A stretch of 64,000 nucleotides of DNA from Helicoverpa zea. Its lineage: Eukaryota > Arthropoda > Insecta > Lepidoptera > Noctuidae. Below are positions 1-11,720 of this stretch, piece after piece; the stretch's first letter is position 1; every line of letters begins with the position of its first letter. A model generated the notes under the pieces. That model was not told where the DNA came from and did not search any database. It saw only the letters and a list, made by a program, of their open reading frames with translations. Location: contig NC_061461.1 of assembly GCF_022581195.2 (NCBI RefSeq), positions 1,364,001 to 1,428,000 of the forward strand, given 5' to 3'. Position numbers and translations under genes: made by a program.

Positions 1-609
1 TCTTCCGCCGATCCAAATACCCGCCCATACCATGATGGTTCCACCACTATAAGGATGGACTTCCTGGCAGGATTTTAATCGCTGTTGGCGTCCAGGGGTT
101 CTCCAGTGTCGTATACGTCTTGTATCCGGTCTCATACCAAAACGAGACTCATCAGAAAAGCACACGAAACGCCATTGTTCTTCTGCCCAATTTCTGTGTT
201 CAAGAGCCCATTGATATCGAATCCTACGATTGTGCATTGCTATAGGTGGTACCCGTAGCGGTCTTCGGGAATGAAGGTTCACTTCATGCAAGCGGTTTCT
301 GACTGTTTGGTCGCTAATTAAGTTCCCTGAAGAGTGATGAAGCCTCACGGCTAACATCATGGCGGTTATTGTTGGAGCTCTTCGAGTTAAGATTTGAATG
401 TATCGGTCTTGTCTCCGTGTGGTGCAGCGATACCGTCCTCCATGGCGCTCAGCTACGGTACCAGTGCTTCGGTAACGTGTCCAAAGTCGACTGATAACAC
501 TCTGACTTGTATTCAGAGCTAAAGCCACAGTACGTTGCCGGGAACCAGCTTCTATCATTCCCACGGCTCTGAGCATTTCTTCCCTGCTTAAATGACGTCG
601 CCGCTCCAT
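1..609 (-). CDS. Tc1-like transposase, N-terminal part (cut by window edge)
   Basis: An uninterrupted - strand frame of 203 codons starts at the ATG complementary to 607-609 and runs off the left edge. The first ~110 residues read as a Tc1-type paired helix-turn-helix DNA-binding region (early motif SREEMLRAVGMIEAG, then a second HTH with a basic RRQDRYIQ linker). They are followed by the start of the DDE catalytic domain, including the first catalytic Asp in FSDESRFG and then the GGTIMVWAGI strand. Known of the family: Tc1 transposases cut and paste DNA at TA dinucleotides and are about 340 aa long, so roughly 60% is visible. No stop or frameshift is seen, so the copy may be young. The terminal inverted repeat could not be delimited because its partner lies outside the window. 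Confidence 0.9.
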   Translation of the reverse strand, partial: MERRRHLSREEMLRAVGMIEAGSRQRTVALALNTSQSVISRLWTRYRSTGTVAERHGGRYRCTTRRQDRYIQILTRRAPTITAMMLAVRLHHSSGNLISDQTVRNRLHEVNLHSRRPLRVPPIAMHNRRIRYQWALEHRNWAEEQWRFVCFSDESRFGMRPDTRRIRHWRTPGRQQRLKSCQEVHPYSGGTIMVWAGIWIGGR

Positions 610-3600
610 AATAACGTTGGTTTTAATCAGTAGTAGGGAAACAGTAGCACTAATAATGTCTTCAATGCGTTGTATGTGTTTATAGGGAAAATATTGACAG
701 CTGATTTTCATCTTTTACTCGAATTTGATTCACAGTTCCTGATTCAAATTATGAAATGCACCAAAAAGGATCCATATAAATTTATAAAATCATAAATTTA
801 TTACAAAGCCACATCTCAATCTCAAGAAATCCGCATAAAAATGCTTGATCCCTAGACACTTTTGATGTGTGTATAATGGGTAAGGAAACTAAGTATCAAA
901 ATATTCATCCGCATCGCTGTCAGCTGGGATCGTATGGGTAAGGCGGTTTTCAAACGGAGTATATTACTGTTGTTTCTACTATTATTATTCTTTATTGCAC
1001 ACACAGATATGTTTAATTACACAGTACATAGAGGTAATTCATAAAGGTGAGCTTAACCCAAAGCTGGCTCCTCTAACAGCAAACTTTACAGTGATGGAGA
1101 TCTTGTATTTTATTCAATAAAAAATCTGCCATTACCCGCTTAACGAGTAATAAGTCACCATTCCCCATTTTCGCAATTCGAAAATATTTATAAACCAACC
1201 TAAAATTAAAAGGAAATAAGATATTTATCTTCTTACCATCTTCAAATATCAGCTTAACGTAATCAGCCAAAAATAGAAGTCCATTTACTTACTATAAATA
1301 AAATAATAACATTTAATATTTATATACCAAAATGCCGAGCTTTGCGTACAAAATAAATAATTCAGAGGCAAGTTATTCTCGTAGGTTCGACCGAAACAAA
1401 CCCCGAGGCATTTTGCTAAGTGGTGTTATTTTCGTACATGGCAACCCTAATTCTATTAGGCCAGGTATTATAGTAGACACCTTCACTGTAATTGGCAGTA
1501 TGAATGGTCGTGTCTGTGCCTTAATTTAATTTTTAATTTTAGAATTTTACCGCTTAAATTGTAGATGGGTTTGGTAAACAGATGTTTAAGCAGTTTTAGG
1601 GAAAGTTTAATTATTTTGTTAGGTGACTGGCCTTGAAATAGTCGTGTGATTATACTACTCTTTGTTTACAAAGAAAAGATTATACATATGTAACACATTA
1701 ACTTCGCCTCTATTTAACTGAAAATCGTTACCCAAAAAATATTTCATACAGCCAAAATAAGAAACCAAAACCAGTTTGTGACCAATATATCAAACAGATT
1801 ATATAAAATTAAATAACCAAGGAGACAGATATTAAGACTGATAGATCGGCCATTCTAAATTCCCAGGAGACCACAATACATGAAGTAGACTGAACAAAAA
1901 TGTACAGGAAAACGGAATTTTTGTTATTCCCATGAAACGGTACGTTTTCAGTTGCGCGTTAAATCTTATAATACCTTTCCGAGTGGTTTCTCTCGGAGGG
2001 CCAGCTGTCAGGTGGAACGTAGCCCGGGTTCTCGTGTTCTAAATACAAATGGTTATTGTTTTTCTAGTGTTTAGGTAGGAATTAATATTTGAGTACGGAA
2101 ATATTGGCATCTTATGAAGAATTTAAGGATCGAAATAATTAGGAGCAATTAATTCACATAAAAATCGAATAGTAATTCTTATAGGTAGGTATACCATACG
2201 CTCATTTTCTCAAAATTCGCGTTGGCTAAAGCATTATGCAAATTATATATTCGATACATACTAATTGAAAAAATAGACCATTACAAAATACGTGAAACAT
2301 ACCTACCTATTAACCAAAAAAATACCTATATTCATTTGAACAAAAACTACCAACTCATGAAAACTATGGGCACAGTACATTTAATATGAACACACAAGCA
2401 AGAAAATGTAACAATAAATAAATAACAAGTTAGGCGACAGACGAACTGTGTTACACCAAGATTAATATCAGAATTACCTCGCATCTCTTATTAATACAGA
2501 CTGCGGGCCCACCTGTAAGAGTACATAAGTAGGTAATTAAGTACTACATGACATAGTAAAATTCAGAAGTTCTATACAATATGCTGTTATGGCTAGATAT
2601 ATTGTGTAAGTTTCTCGACCTTTATTTTAATTATAATCGCAAGCAATAAATTAAATCAGTAATATCATGAGAAACATTAATTTACTTTGATTTTTTTGAT
2701 TAGTAACTTTAATTTGCATATAGGTATAGGTAATGTAAATAGAATAGATAGGGCATAATAAAAATTGGTGATTTCAGATAATATAATTATAAGTAAAACA
2801 TGATTTCCAATGTGTTTCGATTTTATTGTAAACTTATATCTGAAACCATAATACAGGCATTTACTTTTCTCACCATCTCAACATTTCGCAATCGCTTATC
2901 ACCAAGCAATTTTAAGCTTTACTACTTCAGCCTTACAGTACATTTTCTTCTACTTCTTATCTCGCCATACAATGGTAATGTCGTGTCCTGATGTATTGAA
3001 TACAAGGGCAAGTCGGGGATTTGTGATAATCCAGCTCAGGTGTTGCCATGGCAACGAAGGACTCGAACTTCAACGGAAAAGTACCTATTAGAATATTGTG
3101 TAACTTAAGGTGAAGTTTTGTTAATGAAACTTTAGGTAATTGTTGAAAGTGGGTTTATTTGTCTGTTACGATTTCAGGCTAAAACGGGTGAGATGATATT
3201 TGACAATGAGATAGGCTACTTATATTCGTAGGGCACGAGAGAGGAGAGGACTTCGGCAAAACATAGATCTTAAAAAATAATTGTTACTTAATAAAAATAA
3301 TGTTATCAAATGTCAACTTCAAATTCAAATTGTACTTTTCACTGGAATTATCCATCCGATGGAAAAGTACACAAGTCTGCAACGCATTCGCAAAATAAAA
3401 GCTTTTCCACGTAATAATACTTTCATTTTGTTGATTGTTTGTATCTATCTATACCTATTGTATCTGTACTATCTTTTACTGAAATATATAAGTAAATAAT
3501 CTGATAAAACAATTATTGAAATGACTAAAAATGTGCCACCGTCAATTTTTACCGGCGATTTTTACGCACACGTCTATTGTTAAAGGATGTAGGCATACAT

Positions 3601-3624
3601 TAATACACGAATATACTTATGCAG
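610..3624. other. Non-coding, AT-rich stretch
   Basis: Only short chance reading frames are present, none with a recognisable domain or codon bias. The first 100-250 bases are probably the untranslated end of the Tc1 element. Short AGGTAGGT/CCTACCTA stretches, common in moth DNA, occur around 2180 and 2300. Confidence 0.5.
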
Positions 3625-3690
3625 TCATCATCATCATCCTCCTGCCCTTATCCCAATTTTATTTGGGGTCGGCGCAGCATGTTTTATATT
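3625..3690 (-). repeat. Lepidopteran interspersed repeat fragment with ATC-repeat tail
   Basis: A CATCATCATCC tract is followed by a segment containing GGGGTCGGCGCAGCATGT. I recognise this as the end of a widespread lepidopteran non-LTR-derived repeat. Only about 65 bp is left. The assignment rests on recalled similarity, not a search. Confidence 0.45.
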
Positions 3691-4230
3691 TATGCAATAT
3701 TCAAAAAATTCCATTCATCACCAAAAATAGATATTCTCCCCACCAGTAAAATTAAACTCTGTAAACAGTAACCTTACAAGCACTTCGACAGTACACCTTT
3801 CACACTATAGATACTGTCAGCTAATGGAACACAATAATGGCTCCATCGAGTATTCGCGATGCTTGTCACAACGCTCATGTTAATGTATAGCTTACTTAAC
3901 GTCTCCCCAAGGTTTTGGGGACATACTACCGGTGTATTTTTAACTGGAATAAAAGTAGGGTCACGGTGCACAATTTTTAACTGCAAACTGCTTTTTGTAT
4001 GGTATTTACTAGGTTATTCAAGTTTTAAACTAACTTTACGACATAATGACAATATTACTTACGTACTATTATTGAAATGGCCTAAAATACTATTTTCACA
4101 CTGGAAGTTGGCGTCAGAATTAAATGAAGCACTGGTCAAGAGCTTCCATATGACACACCTAAGTTTCGGCACTGTTCTAAAATTTAAAAAAATGCCTACA
4201 AAATGAGGTACCTATGCTTCTTTCAAAAAG

Positions 4231-4345
4231 ACCAATATGATGATGATGTCCTCCCAGCCGGTTATCGGCTAAGGCGGCTGTTCTCGTGTAAGGAGATTAG
4301 CTAATTGCGTAGGACATATTGTAGTGCACTTGAAGCATTTGCGGG
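4231..4345 (-). repeat. SINE-like repeat, partial copy (same family as 39543-39769)
   Basis: Begins with GATGATGATG and contains GGCGGCTGTTCTCGTGTAAG and AGGACATATTGTAGTGCAC, matching the reverse complement of the better-preserved copy at 39543-39769. It is truncated after about 115 bp. Other copies lie at 7895-8040 and 62715-62873. Confidence 0.6.
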
Positions 4346-7300
4346 ATCAATTTACCTATATCTCGAACATAAGTTAATACCAAAATCTGATGGTTATATA
4401 ATTTTGCAAAAGATGTTTTTCTTCATAAAATAGTTCCAATTTAATATAACAAAGTTCTAGAAAGTTCCGCAATAATGGATTGTGTTGACGCGTAGGATTA
4501 TATTCAAAGCGATCAGAACTCAGAAATGAATGAATATTAATTAAAATCTTTTCCTAGAAGTTATTCTAGTGAATGAGTAAAAGTTTCCTGAACATTTTCT
4601 CTTCAGTTTTCTACAAAGAGTTGTTTGCGTGGGCACTATAATACTCGGTTTTCATGAAGCCGCTGTTTTTTCGTTTTTATTTTTTAATACCGGCTTCCTT
4701 TTAAAAAGGATGGATTACGAGAATTGTTTTTTTTAGTTTGAAAATAGAACGATATCGGTACGGGGAAATATTAAAAACAAAACTGGTTATGAGTGGGCTG
4801 TGACTCGTGAAAGTTGTAATCTGCAAAAAAGTTGGTTTGTTTGACTGAGCGCCCTCAGGAATTACTGGTCGATTTGAATAGATCTTCTTATGTTATAGAT
4901 GAACGGCTTTCTATCTAAATACCTAACCAGCCACATTTAACTTTTCCTATAGGTACACGTAGGATTTAACGTTTCCTATACACCTAGTTAAATCAAAGCG
5001 TACAGGTAGATTAACCATTCCTGTGAACGGCAACTAAATACTATAAAAAGAAGCTATGAATTACAAGCTAAATATATAAAATCGATACATATCTGCATCC
5101 ATAGGGACGTGCTGAACTTAAAAGCGTTATTAAATATATTTTTAAATTAATTTTAACTGAAATTTGTAAACAGTTTACGATGAGAGGAGATTGAAATTGC
5201 TTTTGCTTTTTACGTTAATGGTAAAAGCTTGTGCAAAATTGTTACGTTGAAGAGCTATTAATGAAGTGGGTTAATTGGGAAGGTAATTACAGATATAATT
5301 TATTATACACTTGGCTAAATTGTACTTAGGTACATATATTTTTGAGTTTAGACAAGATTATTCGATCATAAAAAAAAACATTATTATTTCTTCTATGTAA
5401 ATTTCTTATAGGTTGATCCAAACTAAAACGTTCCAAAAAGTTCCATCGCCCCCGTTTAGACATTTTTAAAAAGCATTCGAGAATTTTCTAACAGAGCATT
5501 CTATTTTCTACATCCAGCCAGTCAATTTCACTTTACAAAACCGACCTTTTTAAAAATCGAAGGCATCACATCCGTTCTTTATTTGAACGCGGAGACAGCA
5601 TCCGTATCTACAAATTGCTGGCTGACCTACCCTTCTGAACTAAAAAGGTTACAGTTTATTCTTAGCAATGACGTGGGCATAGCTAAATGTGTCAACATTT
5701 CAGTCTGAAATTCAGGCCAGATTGCAGAACGGTTTTAGACTGTAAAACAATCGATAAGTCTGGGTTTTGCTTAATTAGAATAACAAATAGGATCTAATTT
5801 TAGGAAGGAGGTTTGGTTTTAGATAGTTTTAGATATACGCCGAATCTAATTATTGTTTAAGATTTTAAATACGTATAAGACAGTTTCAATAATACCTTAA
5901 ATGGAAATGTTCACGTATTAACCTAAGATATTACAGTTATCAAGAGTTAGTAGCTACTGATATAATTTTCTCATATGTTTTCCACGAGTGAATTCTAGAA
6001 CCAAACAAAAAACCTCACTAACAACACGAAAAATACTTCAAGAGCGCGTGATAAAACAAGATAATAAGCTTGTCTATGACCCCTAATATGTTTGACAGAC
6101 AGAATTATCTGCACGTAGCAGTCTAACATCGTTCGTTCAACAACTTAATCCGCAGGGAAATCAAAATAAACTTCATCGCGCTTTGCAACTAGCCAAGTAT
6201 TTGCTATCCGAATTTCAAATCGTTGCATCATGGCGCTGGCACGCTTTGATTCAAATATCGAATGAAAATGCATAGACAATAACGAGATTGGAGAATAAAA
6301 AATATTGTTCCATAGAGGTTTTATTAAAAGACAATATTACTTTTTAGAATTGAAGGATTGTCCTTTAGAATGTTCTGACAACTTCGCCGATGTATAGGTA
6401 GGTATATGCTCTCCCGATGGATAATAATCAAATTACATAAAACAATCACCAATGCGTAATTAATAATGGATCTTGTTAATATAGGTAATTGATTGCCATC
6501 TTAGGTGATTACTGTAATTAGCTAATTGCTTACGTGCCTAGTTCCTAACAGGTGATAACTAATGCATAGAATCCATACATACCATATACCACTTATCATT
6601 CGACGATGTTATAGGTATGCATCTTCTTGAAACGCGATGGAAAAAGATTCTTCATAAAAAAACAATTAAAGCATGAAGTTAATCTTTAAAATGACCATTG
6701 ATAAAAGTGTAGTAGGTAACCTCACTAAAAAGGTTTGACACTAAACAGGGCTAACAAGCCATTTCATCGAATCACTGCAATTTGAACGCGTATAACAGCA
6801 CTTAGTTCCAGTTCCATTTTCAAAATCAGTTGGCAGTCGACCATGGAGAACCAATTGACTAGCGGAGGTGCCATACCGGAAAATCTTTTAAGAAAGTAGC
6901 GCGCGAAAATGCGGGTGCGGTGTGCGTGGGACGAGGAATATCTTCACCCTTACACTTTGCCCTCTTTGGAGAGGATCATTTTTTGTAATACCGAAAATCG
7001 TTGGTAGAGAACTCGAACGCCACGTCAGTTATTTGACCGTATTTGAACTATGTAGAAAAAGGCGCCTGATGTACCTGCATTACGGCATCTCCGCTTATCT
7101 TTCCTTACTCCGTACAATCGACAAATACTGAGGATACACGTGTCGACACAGCAAACAACTGCGCTCTGTGTGAACTAGGCTTTATCGAATTTTATTCGGA
7201 ATTTCCGACGAGTGAATTGTGTAGGCTCGGCTTAACAACGAAGAGCTGATGAATTAATTTATTTATATGGAAATATTCTGTTCGGTCACGATTTTAGGGG

Positions 7301-7821
7301 CTTCGTAGTCAGAATTAATTGATTGGATTTATTTTTTGGTCCAGTGCGGTTTCAAATGAAATCAAAATGTTGGTTTTGCTTTGACAACTTGGATTTTTCG
7401 ATGATTTTGTATTTTTATGCAGACCTAAGCATACCCTTACTGAATAAAAGTTTATTACAATTTTATTTCAAGAGTCAAATTATGATTTTTATAAACATTT
7501 CCTAAGTTAACAACTGGATATCTAAATCTCGCAAAAAGGACCAAAAAGGTTGTTTTACATAAAAAGGCCGAGCAAAAACGGATATAACCGGAAAGTGTGC
7601 AGTGGCCGATGTCGGACGATATTAAACTTTACCCGGATTATCCGGCATCTACCCGGGTGAGCTGTGAGCTGATCACACGTTTCAGTTCGTGGAAACTCTG
7701 AGCGAATTAAATAAATGTCATTCGATGTTTATTTTAGTGAGTGGGTTGGTCGGAGGACGGAGTGAGCATGTTTAAATATTTATTTGGATGCAATTTAGTT
7801 TCAACTATATAGTTCTTATAT
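4346..7821. other. Non-coding, no gene recognised
   Basis: Nothing coding was recognised. Around 6780-7250 base composition is a little less AT-rich and arthropod initiator-like TCAGT motifs occur (for example near 6826 and 7681). This could be an upstream first exon or promoter of the channel gene, but nothing in the sequence proves it. Confidence 0.35.
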
Positions 7822-7875
7822 CTATAAAGTCCTGCTCTAGAGTTTCTAGAGTCTGTGTAGAGCAGGACTTTATAG
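7822..7875. repeat. Perfect 17-bp inverted repeat (hairpin)
   Basis: Arms at 7822-7838 and 7859-7875 are exactly complementary (core AAGTCCTGCTCT / AGAGCAGGACTT) around a 20-base loop. It could be a solo palindromic transposon end or a transcribed hairpin. Confidence 0.7.
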
Positions 7876-7894
7876 GTGTTTCTGAAGGACCGAT

Positions 7895-8040
7895 TTAGGC
7901 ATAACGGCTAGGAGATCAGCCAGGAGCATAGAACATACTATAGTAGGTACACAAGCATTTGCGCAGACACAGGTGCACTCTCTATTCCGTTAGGGTTACT
8001 CTCATAGCCCGACGCGACTTCACGCGACCCAGTGTTGAAG
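7895..8040 (-). repeat. SINE-like repeat, diverged copy
   Basis: Shares ACAAGCATTTGCGCAGACAC, GGTGCACTCTCTATTCC and ACTCTCATAGCCCGA with the reverse complement of the copy at 39543-39769. Several small insertions and deletions indicate age. Confidence 0.6.
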
Positions 8041-8234
8041 CTACCTTTAATCAATTTGTACTCAAAATTCTGTTATTAAAATTGACGATAAACTGAGTTT
8101 TACTGGTAAATGGATTTACTGATAGATTATTGGATTAAGGAAATTGAGTTTCGTAGGAAAATAAAACAAGTATTTTACCTTATTTACCAGGTAACTTTTT
8201 AGTGAGCCCGGCTTAGTGAGTATTTATTTATTGA

Positions 8235-8460
8235 TTTACTACTATATTATACGTCTGATTAGATTAGACTGGAAGCCGATCCCAACGTAGTTGGGAAAAA
8301 GGCTCAGAAGATGATATTATATTATACGTCGACATGGTATCAGCCGAAAGATGTCCACTGCTGGGCATAGGCCTCTCTCAAGGTTCAATCTTCAGCAACC
8401 CGCATCCACTATAGTCTACCCACACAGATTCTGCCGGATCCTGATCTTTTCTCACGAACT
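8235..8460 (+). repeat. Non-LTR-derived lepidopteran repeat fragments
   Basis: Two short pieces lie side by side. One contains GACTGGAAGCCGATCCCAAC and GTTGGGAAAAAGGCTCAG (8269-8309). The other contains GATGTCCACTGCTGGGCATA and GGCCTCTCTCAAGG (8351-8383). Both are signatures I know from RTE-type LINE tails and derived SINEs in Lepidoptera. No coding capacity. Confidence 0.55.
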
Positions 8461-9219
8461 TTTTTGTCCCATTTACCTTCCTAGAACAAGAAATCTTCAG
8501 TGACAGATATGTCACTACATAAACAAAACACGCACAAACTTAAAACAAATGCAAACAGGATGTGCAGAGCGCCGATGTAGACCGTTATTAACCCCGCCGG
8601 ATTATCCGCCCGGCCTATCTGACCCGGTCGGACTGACGTTACACTACCGGGTATCCGGGGGAGGTGACGGCAAATAATTGTTGGGGACACCTGAGTGTGT
8701 GGAATTACAGAATAATTGTAGAAAAAATATCACTGGAAGATTTTCATTTTAATTTTGTACCTTTCTGTAAGCATAAAAAATCGAATAAAGTTAAAAGTTC
8801 GATAATCATAATCAACCGAACTTACACAACATTTAACCTTTGTAAACGTTTTGTATCTTTTTGAAACTAAGTTTAACTTAATCGTACATTTACCCTAAGC
8901 TATTACTTATATATCATTCTTCTAGCCTCATTATTTCACAAAAAAGTAAGCAAATAAAAAATCCCAACTTCAAAAATAAATTCAAACCATTCTTTAAGCT
9001 ACACAAACTTAATTACTTACTACTAACTTAACTTATTATAATAATAATTTCATAAAACCTAAAATTAACTTTAACTTATGACACAGTAATATTAATGGAG
9101 GTATTTGAACTTTTCTCAGAATGACTCTGTGACCCCTAACTTAACCGAATAATTGATGTATTTACTTACTCGCTTTACTAGTTTTGTCCCGTGGACTTCA
9201 GAAGGCCATCGCGATTTTA
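8461..9219. other. Non-coding stretch
   Basis: No gene seen. The GC-richer patch at 8567-8660 resembles 7596-7665 (both contain GATTATCCG followed by ACCCGG), which suggests two decayed copies of one unidentified repeat. Confidence 0.35.
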
Positions 9220-9419
9220 TCTATACTAATATTATAAAGAGGAAAACTTTGTTTGTTTGTTTGGTTGTAATGGATAAACTCAAAGACTACTGGACCGATT
9301 TTAAATATTCTTTCACCATTAGAAAGCTATATTATCTGCGAGTAAAATAGGCTATATTTTATCCCGGTGCGGGCAGTAGCTCCCACGGGACGCGGGTGAA
9401 ACCGCGGGAAAACAGCTAG
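9220..9419 (+). mobile_element. Non-autonomous Helitron, apparently full length (200 bp)
   Basis: Starts with TC (TCTATACTAATATTATAAAG) directly after an A and ends with CTAG directly before a T, the expected A/T insertion site. About 10 bases before CTAG is a short hairpin with arms CGCGG/CCGCG. These are the structural marks of Helitrons (rolling-circle elements with 5' TC, 3' CTRR, a subterminal hairpin and no target duplication). The interior has no coding capacity, so mobilisation would need a replicase supplied elsewhere. A relic of the same family lies at 23250-23370. Confidence 0.85.
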
Positions 9420-10044
9420 TTTTTGATATAAAAAAATCATATGGAGTAGCCAACATTTTTTTTTTCAATAACTGTACTGTAAGGAAGGTTTTTAGGTTAG
9501 AGCATTCAATGAAAAACCATGTAGCTTGGCCATAGACATTACTAAATAGTTATGGCTTAGTTAGCATATTTCACTAGCGGTCCACCTCTGGGTATAAACT
9601 TTTTTCAGAAATCATCCATCAAATCATATGTTGGTGAAAATCCGTATAGCTTATTGGTGTGTGGCTTTTTGAGTTTAATGCGAACGTGACAACATCTATT
9701 AAGCACATATTTTTTATTTATATTAAGTGGTTGGTTAGTATAGATTTCACAGAAAGATCAGAATTTTGTCGTGCCCTCATATTCATTTAGTAGTCACAGT
9801 GGAAACCTTAAACACTGTAATCATTTAAATGATTGTGAACACGCGAAAATGTCGTTGGAACTCGATAAATATGCAAATGTTACGTTTAAATAATTGATAC
9901 AAATGAAGACAAAGTTCACGGCTTCGTAATGTGTTGTCGAATCGATGAATACTTTATTTATTTTTTACAAAAGGTAAAAGTAAATGGGATATTTTTCCTA
10001 GAAAGTCTTCCAGCTTTTACTGACTTACTGGTAGAGCACGTGTC
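9420..10044. other. Non-coding stretch
   Basis: AT-rich, no gene or recognised repeat. Confidence 0.4.
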
Positions 10045-10102
10045 AGACAGCAGACTTTGGGGGAGGCCTTTGCCCTGCAGTGGGACAATATAGGCTAATT
10101 AA
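10045..10102 (+). repeat. RTE/SINE tail fragment
   Basis: Contains GGGGGAGGCCTTTGCCCTGC and AGTGGGACAATATAGGCT, the characteristic end of a lepidopteran RTE-type element. About 58 bp. Confidence 0.55.
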
Positions 10103-10689
10103 AAGAAAAAGTGTGGAATCTTGTTCAAGATCCCGATCAATAAAATTACGTTTATGCCACCACTAGCTTCAATTTGCGAGTCCAGAGTAGACACCACTGT
10201 AAAAAACCCTTTTAAAAGCAATATAAAACCTTTTAAAAAGTCATTTATCATATTACTGAAAAAACAACAACAACAGGACTTAATTTTAAAACCGAGTGAC
10301 CTCCCAGGAGATGTTCGTCCGTTTTAAAAGCTCTTAAACAAATTGAAATCGGTTTCATCTCATAATGGACACAGGGCAGGTATACGAGATAGGTACCTGT
10401 GTAATTAAAACGTATTTGACCATTACGAAGCCTGTGAAGCAAATACGTACACACGCCTATCATCAAGCTACTAAAATACGTCTTTCCCCAATCAATATTA
10501 AATCTTAAGCTTTGACGATAAAGTCTAAAGTCAATGAAGAATTTTTCAGGTTGTTGTATTTACGGGGCGCGTGAAGCAAATAAGTACTATTTTGATAGGC
10601 ACATTAAGAAAGTGTGACTTCATGTTGTTTATTTTGGTTGTTCGAAGTTATTTTCGCACGTGTTTTTGATATTTTTTGAGCAATTTCAA

Positions 10690-10830
10690 CAAGGCTTTTT
10701 TTTTTTAACGACGTCAAAAATCATCAAATGACCCCTCCCGCTGTGGGTTAGCAGCGGAGAGGGAGTGTCAGACTCTTACTGACTAAAAACCGTCGTGTTC
10801 CGTCATAGGCCTTTTATGTACCAGAGCGTT
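10690..10830 (+). repeat. Noctuid-type interspersed repeat fragment
   Basis: Contains AAATGACCCCTCCCGCTGTG, GGGAGTGTCAGACTCTTACT and GACTAAAAACCGTCGTGTTC, sequences I recall from abundant moth retroelement tails. No open frame of note. Confidence 0.5.
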
Positions 10831-11648
10831 GTGTTTGAAGCTTATTATAAATTATATTGGTTATCTTGTTACTTTATTTTTTTTTCACAATTACTTATTA
10901 GGTACAATTCGTTGTTTGATTGACCGCAGTATTTACGCAGGAAATAAGTACAGATTCGATTTGAACTTTAAATTCAAAGTTAGATAGCCTATTTATCGGG
11001 TGAGGAAACTGTTTGTCTGGGTGTGTGAAGCACATAGTTTCTACGGGACGTGGTCCTTTAAGTAGCCATAAATATTTTCAAGTCTAAATAATCAATTTGT
11101 CAATCGAAGATCAATAACATTTTACCTTAAGTCCGTTGTACTGAACACTCAGTTTTAATATAATTAAGCTCCTACAATAAGAATGACCGACAAGTACCAA
11201 TAAAATCGAATACACAATCGAATGTTCAATTCGAATCGATTTTCGTCATTGACCTTGAGAAGGTAGACCAGTAGGAATGTTGTATTCATAACAAATCGTT
11301 CAGTTTATTGTAGCTTCGTGTTCTAACATTCAGCCTGATTGATGGAGGCTTTACATGAAGACTTTATTTTTAAGGAAATTATCGGCTTAGTACGAATTTT
11401 TATCGCTCTCAACGGTGTAATATAGTACGGTGGAATTTAATCGGATATTTTTTGGGTGTAATTTTATTTTTAGACTAAGTGAGAATTTCTCATACGTTTT
11501 AAGAGTGGATACTCTGCAAACTTTTCATCGGCCGTTTGTGTTTTTGGGCTCATAAATCAGTGTGAAGATGAACGGAAGTACGTAGGTGCATTAGGTACAA
11601 CGATCAGGTATCTAACCGGTATCAAAACGTCTGAAAAAAAAAACAAAT

Positions 11649-11720
11649 ATTTAAAAGTTTAGGTGACGGGTGTAGGTAGTGCTGGTCTTATCACCCATTC
11701 TGTCACCTAAATTTAAAAAC
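11649..11720. repeat. Inverted repeat (~19-bp imperfect arms)
   Basis: Arms at 11649-11667 and 11702-11720 share TTTAGGTGAC / GTCACCTAAA, with flanking A/T runs also pairing. The inner bases CGGGTG and CACCC extend the pairing. It looks like a very small palindromic element. Confidence 0.6.

Noticed and set aside
3859..4206. 115-codon frame
   Set aside because: No domain, no codon bias, overlaps repeats; chance frame.
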